This document shows positions 15,979 to 24,016 of a stretch of 41,069 nt of DNA, in pieces. The DNA comes from JAPLST01 sp964397565 (GTDB lineage Bacteria; Auribacterota; UBA3054; JAPLST01), in NCBI GenBank assembly GCA_964397565.1, contig CAYNJC010000037.1, forward strand, positions 1-41,069, in the 5' to 3' direction. The translations under genes were made by a program, and so were the position numbers. Each line of letters starts with the position of its first letter. Within the stretch, counting starts at the first letter, position 1. Below the pieces are notes generated by a model. That model saw only the letters and a program-made list of their open reading frames with translations, was not told the origin of the DNA and did not search any database.

Positions 15979-16594
15979 GGCGTGCGGCGGGCACGGGGTC
16001 TTGCGCGGCAGCGGCGCCGTCCCGCCAGTCAAGCAACTGCGGCGGCGCCGTGTGCGCACGGCGGATGCCGGTGATCATCACGCGGATCGTGCCGATGATA
16101 TCCATGCCAAAGGTTTCGCGCACGCGCTGGCGCAGCGCGGCTTGCAGCAGGGTGGCGCGCAGGGCAACCGGCGTGTCGCCGGTCAAGCAGACGCGCACCG
16201 TCACATTCATTTTGCGGCGATCATGGGTGGTCTCAATCTTGGCCGAACACACGTCGGTACTGCCGCGCACGACGTCGCGCACAAAGTTGTTGATCGTCGT
16301 CGTGGCGATGTGCACATCGCCGTCGCCGGTCGTAACCACCACATGCGTGCGCCGCCATTTGTGCAGCTCGATCCGCGCCAGCATCGCCAGCAACACGACC
16401 AGCGCGAGCCAGGCGGCTGTGGTGGCCAGCGCTTCCTGCGCCGTGGGCTGCGCCACGTTCACGGCCACCTGCACCCAGCGGGTCCACGCCGGCGTGACCA
16501 GCGCGGCCATGCCCATCCACACCGCCAGCAGCAGTGCCGCACTGCTGAGCAGCCAAAACAAAAGCGCTTCCAGAGCTCGCCACAGTCCACGCAT
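15971..16594 (-). CDS. AmaP-like two-helix membrane protein (Asp23/Gls24-related)
   Basis: This 207-residue protein has two transmembrane helices (~8-33 and ~55-74). A soluble part follows (VVVTTGDGDVHIATTTINNF, then VRDVVRG and MNVTVRVCLTGDTPV) that resembles the Asp23/Gls24 (DUF322) fold. This is the layout of AmaP, the membrane anchor of the alkaline-shock protein Asp23 in Gram-positives; homologues occur beside accBC in other phyla. It starts one base after the accC stop and overlaps the PHP gene start by a few bases. Its tail is Ala-rich with no clear role. Confidence 0.7.
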   Translation of the reverse strand: MRGLWRALEALLFWLLSSAALLLAVWMGMAALVTPAWTRWVQVAVNVAQPTAQEALATTAAWLALVVLLAMLARIELHKWRRTHVVVTTGDGDVHIATTTINNFVRDVVRGSTDVCSAKIETTHDRRKMNVTVRVCLTGDTPVALRATLLQAALRQRVRETFGMDIIGTIRVMITGIRRAHTAPPQLLDWRDGAAAAQDPVPAARHG

Positions 16595-16595
16595 G

Positions 16596-17951
16596 TCAGG
16601 GTGCCTTGTTCGCCAGCCATTCTTCGACAAAATGCGTTGAATAGCGGTTCCCGCGCACAAACGCAGGATGCTTGATTAAATTGCGATGGAACGGAATGGT
16701 GGTCTTGATGCCGTCGATCTGGAATTCGCCCAGGGCACGCAGCATGCGGCGAATGGCGCTCATGCGATCGCGCGCGTGCACAATCAGTTTGGCCACCAGC
16801 GAATCATAATAGGGCGGGATGCTGTAGCCCGCATAGCCGGCGCCGTCCACCCGCACGCCGGGACCGCCGGGTGGCAGGTAATTGGTGATTTTGCCGGGGC
16901 ACGGCATGAAATTCCGATCGGGGTCCTCGGCATTGATGCGACATTCGATCGCCCAGCCGTTCAGGCGCACGTCTTCCTGGCGGATGCCGAGCGGCTCGCC
17001 CGCCGCCGTCAGGATCTGGCGGCGGATGATATCCGTGCCGGTGACAAATTCGGTGACGCAATGCTCGACTTGCACGCGCGTGTTGACTTCCATGAAGTAG
17101 AAATGGCCGCTGTCGTCAAGCAGGAACTCAACGGTGCCGGCGTTGGTGTAGTTGGCCGCGCGCGCCAGGGCGCAGGCGGCGTCGCCCATGCGCTGGCGCA
17201 GCGCCGCGTCCACCACCGGCGAGGGTGATTCCTCAATCAATTTTTGATGGCGGCGCTGCATCGTGCAGTCGCGCTCGCCCAAGTGAATCACATTGCCGTG
17301 CTCATCGGCCATGATCTGGATTTCGACATGACGCGGCTCGGCAATGTACTTCTCGATGTAGACCGCCCCGTTGCCAAAACAGGCCTCGGCTTCCGCCTTG
17401 GCAGTATTGAAGGCGTTGGTCAAGCTGATGTCGGTATGCACCACGCGCATGCCGCGCCCGCCGCCGCCAGCCGTGGCCTTGATGATCAAAGGATAGCCAA
17501 TCCTGTGCGCGATGATCAGCGCCTCTTCGGGCGTGGCCACGACCCCGTCGCTGCCCGGCACAACCGGCACGCCCGCTTGCTGCGCGATGGCTTTGGCGTT
17601 GGCCTTGTCGCCCAACTGCGTAATCGCGGCGTGGCTCGGGCCAATGAACTTGATGTTGCACGATGCGCAGATTTCGGCAAAATGCGCGTTCTCCGCCAGA
17701 AAGCCGTAGCCCGGATGAATCGCCTCGGCATCCGAAATTTCACACGCGGCAATCAGTTGCGGTATCCGCAGGTAGCTCTCGCTGGCCGGCGCGCGCCCGA
17801 TGCAATAGGCCTCATCGGCATATTTGACATGCAACGAGCCGCGATCCGCCTCGCTAAACACCGCCACCGCCTTGATCCCCATTTCATGGCAGGCGCGAAT
17901 GATGCGCAAGGCAATTTCGCCGCGATTGGCAATCAGGATTTTCTGAAACAT
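16596..17951 (-). CDS. accC: Acetyl-CoA carboxylase biotin carboxylase subunit
   Basis: This 451-residue ATP-grasp enzyme carboxylates biotin on AccB, the first step of malonyl-CoA synthesis. Visible features are FQKILIANRGEIALRIIRAC, the Gly-rich ATP loop GGGGRGMR, HLGERDCTMQRRHQKLIEE, and the catalytic stretch FMEVNTRVQVEH. Length equals that of E. coli AccC. The ATG at 17951 is 2 bp after the accB stop and begins the conserved N-terminus, so longer open-frame starts are rejected. Confidence 0.97.
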   Translation of the reverse strand: MFQKILIANRGEIALRIIRACHEMGIKAVAVFSEADRGSLHVKYADEAYCIGRAPASESYLRIPQLIAACEISDAEAIHPGYGFLAENAHFAEICASCNIKFIGPSHAAITQLGDKANAKAIAQQAGVPVVPGSDGVVATPEEALIIAHRIGYPLIIKATAGGGGRGMRVVHTDISLTNAFNTAKAEAEACFGNGAVYIEKYIAEPRHVEIQIMADEHGNVIHLGERDCTMQRRHQKLIEESPSPVVDAALRQRMGDAACALARAANYTNAGTVEFLLDDSGHFYFMEVNTRVQVEHCVTEFVTGTDIIRRQILTAAGEPLGIRQEDVRLNGWAIECRINAEDPDRNFMPCPGKITNYLPPGGPGVRVDGAGYAGYSIPPYYDSLVAKLIVHARDRMSAIRRMLRALGEFQIDGIKTTIPFHRNLIKHPAFVRGNRYSTHFVEEWLANKAP

Positions 17952-17953
17952 GG

Positions 17954-18427
17954 TCAGCTCACGCGCACTTTGAACAGCACCTGCCCAAACTCGACCGGCT
18001 GCCCGCTTTTCACGCACACTTGCGCGATCGTGCCGTTTAGTTCTGCCTTGATTTCATTCATGATTTTCATCGCCTCGATGATGCACACCACCGTGTCCGG
18101 CCCGACATGCCCGCCCACGTGCGCATAGGGTTCGCTATCCGGGCTGGGCGCGGCGTAGTAGGTGCCAACCATCGGCGAGGTGATCGCGCGCAGCGTGTCA
18201 TCTTCTTTGGCTTCGACCGGCGCGGCAACGGGCAGCGGCGCGGGTGCGGCCGCCGCGGCGGGCGCGGCATAGGCGTGGGCGGGCAGGCTGACCAGCGCGG
18301 GCGCCGGCGCCGCGCCACGGCCCTCGCGCTTCAGCATCAGCTTCTCATCGGCGCGTTCCAGCACGAATTCCGTCAGCCCGTGCTCATCCATTAGTTTGAG
18401 CAGCAGCTTGATCTCTTTCACATCCAT
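17954..18427 (-). CDS. accB: Acetyl-CoA carboxylase biotin carboxyl carrier protein
   Basis: This 157-residue carrier has an N-terminal helical segment (MDVKEIKLLLKLMDEHGLTE), an Ala/Pro-rich flexible linker (~38-72) and the biotinyl domain with IEAMKIMNEIKAE. Lys121 is the biotinylation site. The ATG at 18427 fits the family N-terminus and stands about 58 nt downstream of the start predicted from the promoter at 18491-18519. It forms an operon with accC, and probably with the amaP-like and PHP genes. Confidence 0.96.
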   Translation of the reverse strand: MDVKEIKLLLKLMDEHGLTEFVLERADEKLMLKREGRGAAPAPALVSLPAHAYAAPAAAAAPAPLPVAAPVEAKEDDTLRAITSPMVGTYYAAPSPDSEPYAHVGGHVGPDTVVCIIEAMKIMNEIKAELNGTIAQVCVKSGQPVEFGQVLFKVRVS

Positions 18428-18490
18428 TGGGTCACTCGTGGCAAGTGTTATGCATCGCGATGCATCGAACGTCTGCAATAATTATGGCAT

Positions 18491-18519
18491 ATTGTAGTCC
18501 TTTGGCCGTTTTTTGTCAA
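18491..18519 (-). promoter_or_regulatory. Promoter of accBC operon
   Basis: The minus strand has TTGACA (18514-18519), 17 bp, TACAAT (18491-18496). The -35 box begins one base after the T-tract of the tRNA terminator. Confidence 0.85.
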
Positions 18520-18520
18520 G

Positions 18521-18547
18521 AAAAAAGCCCCGGGCGTAACCCGGGGC
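18521..18547 (-). terminator. Intrinsic terminator of tRNA-Asn
   Basis: On the minus strand an 8-bp GC-only stem (GCCCCGGG / CCCGGGGC) with a TTACG loop is followed by TTTTTT. It begins 6 bases after the tRNA 3' end. Confidence 0.92.
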
Positions 18548-18553
18548 CTAACT

Positions 18554-18629
18554 TGGCTCCGCAGGCTGGACTCGAACCAGCGACCAAGTGGTTAACAGCC
18601 ACCTACTCTACCAGCTGAGCTACTGCGGA
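18554..18629 (-). tRNA. tRNA-Asn (anticodon GTT)
   Basis: The 76-nt cloverleaf reads on the minus strand TCCGCAG-TAGCTCAGCTGG..., with anticodon loop CTGTTAACC, T-arm GGTTCGAGTCC and a genomically encoded CCA. The acceptor pair TCCGCAG/CTGCGGA is perfect. Confidence 0.97.
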
Positions 18630-18657
18630 ACTACATTCGCCAGCATGCTGGGAAAAT

Positions 18658-18686
18658 ATAATAGCAAATCGCGGGCGATTTTGCAA
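18658..18686 (-). promoter_or_regulatory. Promoter of tRNA-Asn
   Basis: The minus strand has TTGCAA (18681-18686), 17 bp, TATTAT (18658-18663), about 28 bp before the mature tRNA 5' end. Confidence 0.7.
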
Positions 18687-18742
18687 CTGCTGCCGCCGTC
18701 AACGTTCAGGGAATACGAATATCGAATATCCAATCCCGCCTT

Positions 18743-19068
18743 TGACGCATGCGCGTCCACTTAAGCGGCTGCAAGCCGCATCTACAACAGATGTTCCTGA
18801 AATTCCGCTAGAGGGGAAAATGCGAATCTGAGGTGACCAAATCTGTTGGGGGTCCTGCGCGTGCGTGGCCGGAGGGTGAGGTAGGGCGGTCAGGCCCTGA
18901 CCGCCGTTGCTGCATGCGCGTCCACGCCGGTGCTACAATGGCGCAGCGACGACCGCGGCGGTCAAGGGCCTGACCGCCCTACCTGTCTGCGCGCTCTACG
19001 CCGGCGGCTCCCGTTCTTATAGCGGAATTTCAGGACAGATGTTCTTGTTACGTTGACGCGCATGCGCC
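18743..19068. mobile_element. Nested inverted-repeat element (MITE-like, no ORF)
   Basis: Three inverted pairs are nested. The outer pair is GACGCATGCGCGTCCAC-like (18743-18760 with 19052-19068). The middle pair is an exact 14-bp CCTGAAATTCCGCT (18796-18809 with 19021-19034). The inner pair is a 28/29-bp arm beginning AGGTAGGGCGGTCAGG (18879-18906 with 18956-18984). Each inner arm is itself a hairpin (GGCGGTCAGG-C-CCTGACCGCC). No coding sequence is seen. An R3-like string at 18709-18733 lies just outside. Confidence 0.6.
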
Positions 19069-19154
19069 TTTGACGGGACTCCGCGCAGCAAGGCATGACC
19101 CATGACGATCCCGCCGATGGCGGGACTCCAAGCAGAGTGCTGCGCAGAACTTCG

Positions 19155-19310
19155 CAGCGTCCTTGTAGCTGCCCGCGGTGAGGGCGGCTTCTGCAGCCGC
19201 GGCCATCCGCGCCGTTGACGGGATCCACGCCGATGGCGGGACTAGCCAGGCCAGCTCCAAGCAGGCGCCCGCGGCCACAATGGGCATGACACCTAAGTAA
19301 GCGCATTCAT
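19155..19310. repeat. Dispersed repeat, copy 1 (with inserted block)
   Basis: Blocks 19155-19202 and 19265-19310 match 40269-40318 and 40322-40366 closely (shared strings include GGTGAGGGCGGCTTCTGCAG and AAGTAAGCGCATTCAT). Copy 1 carries about 60 extra bases between the blocks, made largely of R4-type GATGGCGGGACT sequence. Another R4 unit lies just before it (19109-19136). Confidence 0.75.
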
Positions 19311-19344
19311 TAGTAGTTTCTTTCGCCGCGAACTACATTGAGGC

Positions 19345-19463
19345 GCGGCGCTGGTCTTCTTCGTGTCTTCGTGGCCATTCCTTTTCCGTGTGTTCGATGT
19401 TCGATGTTGAATGTTCAATGTTAAATGTTGCTTGCAGCCTTCGTGGCCATAGTATCTGAGGTG
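19345..19463. repeat. R2 and R3-like repeat cluster upstream of the M20 gene
   Basis: R2 units (TCTTCTTCGTGTCTTCGTGG, 19354-19375) are followed by TTCGATGTTCGATGTTGAAT-type R3 units (19393-19425). A 22-bp block at ~19443-19463 is identical, in reverse complement, to 31121-31142. Confidence 0.75.
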
Positions 19464-19467
19464 CGGC

Positions 19468-19496
19468 TTGACCCTGCCTGCGCGTGCGGCTATAAT
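19468..19496 (+). promoter_or_regulatory. Promoter of the M20 peptidase gene
   Basis: TTGACC (19468-19473), 17 bp, TATAAT (19491-19496). Transcription would start near 19503, giving a ~20-nt leader with AGGA before the ATG at 19524. Confidence 0.85.
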
Positions 19497-19523
19497 AGCA
19501 GTCACAACCAACACAGGAATGCT

Positions 19524-20723
19524 ATGAATTGGATTGTTCAACTTGACGATTGGTTTCGCGCCCACACGCACGAGGGCATTGAACTGCTGGCTGCGCTGGT
19601 GCGGCAGAACACGGTGAATCCGCCCGGCAACGAGCACTTGGCCGCCACCGTGGTCGAGCAGTATCTGTCACGCTACGAGATTGCCTGCACGCGCCATGAA
19701 GGCGCACCGGGCCGGACAAATCTGCTGGCGCGCGTCGGGCAGGGCGCGCCGGTCGTGTTTGTCCCGGCCCACACCGATGTCGTGCCGGCGGGCGGGGGCT
19801 GGCACACCGATCCGCTGGAACCAGTCGTGCGCGATGGCTGGATGATCGGGCGCGGCACGACCGATGACAAGGGGCCGCTGGCGTCGCTGCTGCTGCTGGC
19901 GGCGTTTCTGCAACAACACCGCGCGGCCTTTCGCGGTACTCTCCTGGTCGGCGCTGTGGCGGATGAAGAGCGCGGCTCGAACCTGGGCTTGAAATATCTG
20001 CTGCAGGAAAACCTGTTGAGCGCCGACTATGCGATCGTGCCTGACACCGGCGCATCCATCCGGCAGGTGTCCTGCGGCGAAAAAGGCTTGCTGCATGTCG
20101 TACTGACGTTGCACGGGCAACCGGCCCATGCCTCGACACCGGATCAAGGCGTGAACGCGATTTACGCGGCGCAGGTGTTTATCCAGCGCGTGCATGCCCT
20201 GTACGGCGAGCGCATCGGCTACACGCGCGAAGCGGCGCCGGCGCCGTTCTCACCCACGACGGTTAACGTCACCACGATCAGCGGCGGCTCGGCCTTCAAC
20301 ATTGTGCCCGGGCACTGCACGTTAGGTATTGATATTCGTTTTGTACCGGGACAAAGTGCGGAGGAATGGCTTGCGCGGTTGCGCTGCATCGCAGCCGAGC
20401 TGCAGGCCCAAGGACTGTGCACTGCGTTTGCCTTGGAGACCGATGACGCCATGCCCTCGTTCGTGCTGGACCCGGACAATCCGGTGGTGCAGGCCATTGA
20501 CGCCAGCGTTCACGCGTTGACCGGCGCGCCGGTCGCGCGCATTGCGATGAGCGGCACGACGGTCTGCAAGCAACTGATTGAGCGCGGCATTCCTGCGGTC
20601 GGCTGGTCGCAAGACGGCAGCAGTCAGGGCCACATGGCCAACGAGCGCATGGCCTTGAGTGAAATTGGTCTGTATGGCCGGTCCTTGGGGCTGGCGTTCC
20701 TGCGCTTGTGCGGCGCGTGGTGA
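19524..20723 (+). CDS. M20-family metallopeptidase (ArgE/DapE/succinyl-diaminopimelate type)
   Basis: This 399-residue zinc amidohydrolase/peptidase has the family metal and catalytic motifs in order: VFVPAHTDVVPAG, GRGTTDDKGPLAS, VADEERGSNLG, a dimerisation lid domain beginning after HGQPAHASTPDQGVNAIY, and a late metal site with QGHMANERM. Substrate cannot be assigned; ArgE, DapE and dipeptidase relatives share these motifs. The ATG at 19524 follows AGGAATGCT and fits the promoter. It is a single gene, followed at once by an R4-like hairpin (20737-20762) and a tRNA gene on the other strand. Confidence 0.9.
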   Translation: MNWIVQLDDWFRAHTHEGIELLAALVRQNTVNPPGNEHLAATVVEQYLSRYEIACTRHEGAPGRTNLLARVGQGAPVVFVPAHTDVVPAGGGWHTDPLEPVVRDGWMIGRGTTDDKGPLASLLLLAAFLQQHRAAFRGTLLVGAVADEERGSNLGLKYLLQENLLSADYAIVPDTGASIRQVSCGEKGLLHVVLTLHGQPAHASTPDQGVNAIYAAQVFIQRVHALYGERIGYTREAAPAPFSPTTVNVTTISGGSAFNIVPGHCTLGIDIRFVPGQSAEEWLARLRCIAAELQAQGLCTAFALETDDAMPSFVLDPDNPVVQAIDASVHALTGAPVARIAMSGTTVCKQLIERGIPAVGWSQDGSSQGHMANERMALSEIGLYGRSLGLAFLRLCGAW

Positions 20724-20813
20724 TGCTGGGCGTTTGATCCGCGCCGTTGGCGGACCCTAGGCAGCATGGATGAACGTGCGCGGTTGCCCGTTTAACGTTG
20801 GCCGTGAAGTGGG

Positions 20814-20889
<76 letters not shown>

Positions 20890-20915
20890 GTGAGGCGTGC
20901 CAAAAACGGACGTAC

Positions 20916-20944
20916 AGTATAGCCATTCCGCCAGCAAAAGTCAA
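20916..20944 (-). promoter_or_regulatory. Promoter of tRNA-Phe
   Basis: The minus strand has TTGACT (20939-20944), 17 bp, TATACT (20916-20921), 26 bp before the tRNA 5' end. Confidence 0.8.
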
Positions 20945-21025
20945 TTGAAACACCGCGCGTTCCACGCGGTTGGAGGAACGGCATTCGCGGCGAACGCTTT
21001 TTGGCGCAACCCTGCGGTGCGGCGA

Positions 21026-21054
21026 TTGACGTGCGGCGCCGCTTTTCGTATACT
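21026..21054 (+). promoter_or_regulatory. Promoter of HU-argC
   Basis: TTGACG (21026-21031), 17 bp, TATACT (21049-21054). The leader to the HU start would be about 90 nt. A GCGGCGCCGC palindrome sits in the spacer. Confidence 0.75.
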
Positions 21055-21150
21055 ATTAACTACTTGTCACAACCAATGTTGCGCAGTGCGCAAGTCACAC
21101 ACGGTGGTGGGGCTGCGGCATGCGCATCAAGGCCAGCGAGGGAACTGATT

Positions 21151-21450
21151 ATGGCTAAAACGATTACCAAACGCGACTTGGTGGAAAAAGTAGCAGAAGG
21201 GCTGGGGAAAGAGCCGGTGCTCGTGCGTGATGTCATTCAGCTGCTGCTCGACACGATTATCGAGCACTTGGTTGACGGCAATCGCATCGAGCTGCGCAAT
21301 TTCGGCGTCTTCTCGGTCAAGCACCGGCGCCCGCGGCTCGGGCGCAATCCGCGCAAACCAAGCGAGACCGTCCAGATTCCCGTCACGCCGACGCCGATCT
21401 TCAGAGCCGGCCGGCATGTCAAACTGCGCGTCAAGCATCAGGCCCAATGA
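21151..21450 (+). CDS. HU/IHF family DNA-binding protein
   Basis: This 99-residue histone-like protein begins MAKTITKRDLVEKVAEGL. It carries the family beta-arm signature NFGVFSVKHRRPRLGRNPRK and ends in a short basic tail. It bends and compacts DNA as a dimer. It starts at an ATG preceded by GAGGGA, and its TGA overlaps the argC ATG. IHF-alpha, IHF-beta and HU cannot be separated by eye. Confidence 0.93.
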   Translation: MAKTITKRDLVEKVAEGLGKEPVLVRDVIQLLLDTIIEHLVDGNRIELRNFGVFSVKHRRPRLGRNPRKPSETVQIPVTPTPIFRAGRHVKLRVKHQAQ

Positions 21451-22478
21451 GCGCCACCACACGTATGCGGGTCGGCATTGCCGGCGCGACGGGCTATACC
21501 GGCTGCGAACTGGTGCGGCTGTTGGCCCGCCACGATCGGGTCACGCTGGTCGGTCTGGCGCACGGGCCGGGCTCGCCCGACGAGAGCATGAGCACGCTGT
21601 TTCCGGAGCTGGCCGGCCTGTGTGATCTGCCGGTCGGCGATCTTGCAACGTTGCTGGCAACACCGCTGGATGCTGTCTTTCTGGCGCTGCCGCATTGCGC
21701 CGCGATGGCAGCCGCGGCCCAGTTTCTCGCGCGCAAGGTGCGCGTGATTGACTTGTCCGCCGACTATCGCTTGCGCGACGCACGCGTTTATGCCGCGACC
21801 TATGCCACGCCGCACCAAGACCCGGCCAACCTGGCGCACGCGGTCTACGGCTTGTGCGAGCACTATCGCGCGCAGATCGCCGACGCGCGCCTGGTCGCCA
21901 ATCCGGGCTGCTATGTCACCGGCGCGCTGTTGCCGCTGCTGCCGTTGCTGAAGGCACGCTTGATTGATCCACAGCGCCTGATTATTGACGCCAAGAGCGG
22001 CGTCTCGGGCGCCGGCAAGAAAGTCGCGCCCGGCCTGCATTTCTGCGCCATTAACGAGTCGTTCAAGGCCTACAGCGTGTTCACCCATCGGCACGCGCCG
22101 GAAATCGAGCAAGAGCTGTCGGTCGCCGCCGGCGCGCCGGTGCAGGTCGTCTTTACGCCGCATCTGCTGCCGATCCAGCGCGGAATTCTGTCCACGATGT
22201 ATGTCGAATCCATCCGACCAAACATGTCGTCTGAGCTCGCCGCCGCGTATCACGCCGCGTACGGCAACGAGTTTTTCGTGCGGGTGAAAGGCGCCGACGC
22301 GACGGTCGAACTGCAGCACGTTACTCACACGAATTTCTGCGACATCAGTTGGTTTGTGCGCGGCACGCAGCTGGTCATCACCAGTGCGCTCGACAACCTG
22401 ATGAAAGGCGCGGCGGGCCAGGCCGTCCAGAACTTCAACATCATGACCGGCTGCGCCGAAACCACCGGGTTGATCTGA
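21447..22478 (+). CDS. argC: N-acetyl-gamma-glutamyl-phosphate reductase ArgC
   Basis: This 343-residue NADPH-dependent reductase acts in arginine synthesis. The dinucleotide fold has GIAGATGYTGCELVRLL. The catalytic Cys155 lies in ANPGCYVTGALLPL, followed by IDAKSGVSGAGKK, FTPHLLPIQRGILST and a C-terminal DNLMKGAAGQAVQN. It matches the normal family length. It overlaps the HU stop by ATGA, so the two are co-translated; no other arg gene is next to it. Confidence 0.96.
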   Translation: MSATTRMRVGIAGATGYTGCELVRLLARHDRVTLVGLAHGPGSPDESMSTLFPELAGLCDLPVGDLATLLATPLDAVFLALPHCAAMAAAAQFLARKVRVIDLSADYRLRDARVYAATYATPHQDPANLAHAVYGLCEHYRAQIADARLVANPGCYVTGALLPLLPLLKARLIDPQRLIIDAKSGVSGAGKKVAPGLHFCAINESFKAYSVFTHRHAPEIEQELSVAAGAPVQVVFTPHLLPIQRGILSTMYVESIRPNMSSELAAAYHAAYGNEFFVRVKGADATVELQHVTHTNFCDISWFVRGTQLVITSALDNLMKGAAGQAVQNFNIMTGCAETTGLI

Positions 22479-22504
22479 GCCAACGCTGTTGCTTCTGCGC
22501 CAAC

Positions 22505-22784
22505 TTCTTTCGCAACGAAACAATTCATGGTTCTGCGAGGCAGATCCGTGAGTCGTCGAGTCGACCAGTCGTGAGTCGTGAGTCGCGAGTGGTTATGAGG
22601 TCGAGTGGCTGCGAGGCTGGGAGGCTGAGAACTGAGGTCCGATGTCCGTTGTCCGTCTTCTGACATGTATGCCTATAACCTGAAACCTATAACCTGAAAC
22701 CTGAAACCTTCAACTTTAAACTCGGCTCCTCCGACGCACCGCCGCACCGACGTACCGACGCACTGATTACTGATCACTGATCAC
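22505..22784. repeat. Repeat-filled convergent gap between argC and mutM
   Basis: An R9 block (22505-22530) matches 39063-39088 and 39563-39588 in reverse complement at 25 of 26 bases. Then come tandem GAGTCGTGAGTCGCGAGT-type units (~22548-22592), R1 units CCTGAAACC (~22677-22709), the module TTTAAACTCGGCTCCTCCGA (~22714-22733) and R5 units (22761-22784). No gene or clear terminator is seen. The mutM stop codon is in the R5 part. Confidence 0.75.
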
Positions 22785-23643
22785 CCGCTCTGGCTTGGTA
22801 CCGGCAGGCCGCGCCGGCGGGCTGGCAGCGCGGGCAGACGTGCGTGCCGCGCTGGCCGACCAGCAACCGTTGGATTAGTGTGCCGCAACGCGCGCACGGC
22901 GCACCGGTTCGCTGATACACCATCAATTCTTCCTGATTGCGCGCGCGCTCGTCGCTCAACAAGTGAAAGTGATTCAGACCATCACCGAGATTCGTGCCGA
23001 GATTGCGAATGCCTTTGCGCAAGACTTGTTGGATCGCCGCATGGAGGGCGGCGACGTTACTGCGTGTCAACGTGCCTCCGCGCCGGCATGGATGCAGTTT
23101 GGCGAGCCAAAGCGCTTCATCCGTGTAAATGTTGCCGAGGCCGGCGATCAGCGTTTGATCGAGCAACAGCGGCTTGAGCATGCGCGCGCGCTGGTGTAGC
23201 ATATCAAACAACACGGCCGGCGTGAAGGCGGCCGCGAGCGGTTCGACGCCCAGCGCGCCGGTGATATCTTCGATGCGCGGTGTCAAGAACATGCGCCCGA
23301 ATTTGCGCGTGTCGTGAAAGCGCAGGTCACGCCCGTCATCCAGCGAGAAAATGACATGTTCATGCTTTGCGCGCGGCTGGTCGGGTGCCACAAAATGCAG
23401 ATGGCCGGACATGCGCAGATGAATCAGCAAATAGTGTTGATTGTCGAGCTGCAGCACGATGAACTTGGCGCGGCGCGTGATGTCGGTAATGCGCGCGCCG
23501 CGCACGCGTTGGCAGAACACGCGCGGCGCCGGCGTGGCGATGGTGCGCGGATTGAAGACTCGTACGCGCGTAATGCACGCGCCCAACGCGCCCAAGCGGC
23601 GCAGGTCGTTGACCACGGTTTGTACTTCCGGCAGTTCAGGCAT
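22774..23643 (-). CDS. mutM: Formamidopyrimidine-DNA glycosylase MutM
   Basis: This 289-residue bifunctional glycosylase/AP lyase removes 8-oxoguanine. The N-terminus MPELPEVQTV supplies the catalytic Pro and Glu. Other features are HLRMSGHL, the H2TH region (LLLDQTLIAGLGNIYTDEAL) and the C-terminal zinc finger CARCGTLIQ...CPRCQ. The final residues GDQ and the stop codon come from R5 repeat units. It follows the toxin gene by 12 bp on the same strand and probably shares its transcript. Confidence 0.95.
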   Translation of the reverse strand: MPELPEVQTVVNDLRRLGALGACITRVRVFNPRTIATPAPRVFCQRVRGARITDITRRAKFIVLQLDNQHYLLIHLRMSGHLHFVAPDQPRAKHEHVIFSLDDGRDLRFHDTRKFGRMFLTPRIEDITGALGVEPLAAAFTPAVLFDMLHQRARMLKPLLLDQTLIAGLGNIYTDEALWLAKLHPCRRGGTLTRSNVAALHAAIQQVLRKGIRNLGTNLGDGLNHFHLLSDERARNQEELMVYQRTGAPCARCGTLIQRLLVGQRGTHVCPRCQPAGAACRYQARAGDQ

Positions 23644-23655
23644 GGCGCGGCAGAG

Positions 23656-24015
23656 CTACACGTCTGTCGAGTAGATTGCGAGTTGGAGACAAAGCGCTTG
23701 AAGAATCGCGGATCGTATGCCGGTGTGCTCGACTGCACCAATTTGCTTGATCAGACGGCTCTTATCCAATGTGCGCACTTGATGACACAGCACGAGCGAA
23801 TCTCTGTCCAATCCCGTCTGCGGTGCAGGCAAGAGTGTTTCATTCAGGTAAATTGTTCGTCCCGGTTTCAATGAGGTAAGCGGCAGCGTTGTGACGACCG
23901 GCATGATTTGGTTGATATCCTCATCACTGATGACCAACACCGGCCGCGTTTTCCCCTGTTCCGAGCCGCGTATCGGATCCAGTGTCGCAAGAAAAATCCG
24001 CCACCGATACTGCAT
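23656..24015 (-). CDS. PemK/MazF-family toxin (endoribonuclease)
   Basis: This 119-residue protein has the PemK/MazF pattern: RIFLATLDPIRGSEQGKTRP near the N-terminus, then VLVISDEDIN, VVTTLPLTS, and DSLVLCHQVRTLDKSRLIKQ. Members cut mRNA in a sequence-specific way. The ATG at 24015 begins the conserved first strand and is one base after the antitoxin TAA, so the pair is coupled. mutM follows 12 bp downstream. Confidence 0.9.
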   Translation of the reverse strand: MQYRWRIFLATLDPIRGSEQGKTRPVLVISDEDINQIMPVVTTLPLTSLKPGRTIYLNETLLPAPQTGLDRDSLVLCHQVRTLDKSRLIKQIGAVEHTGIRSAILQALCLQLAIYSTDV

Positions 24016-24016
24016 C

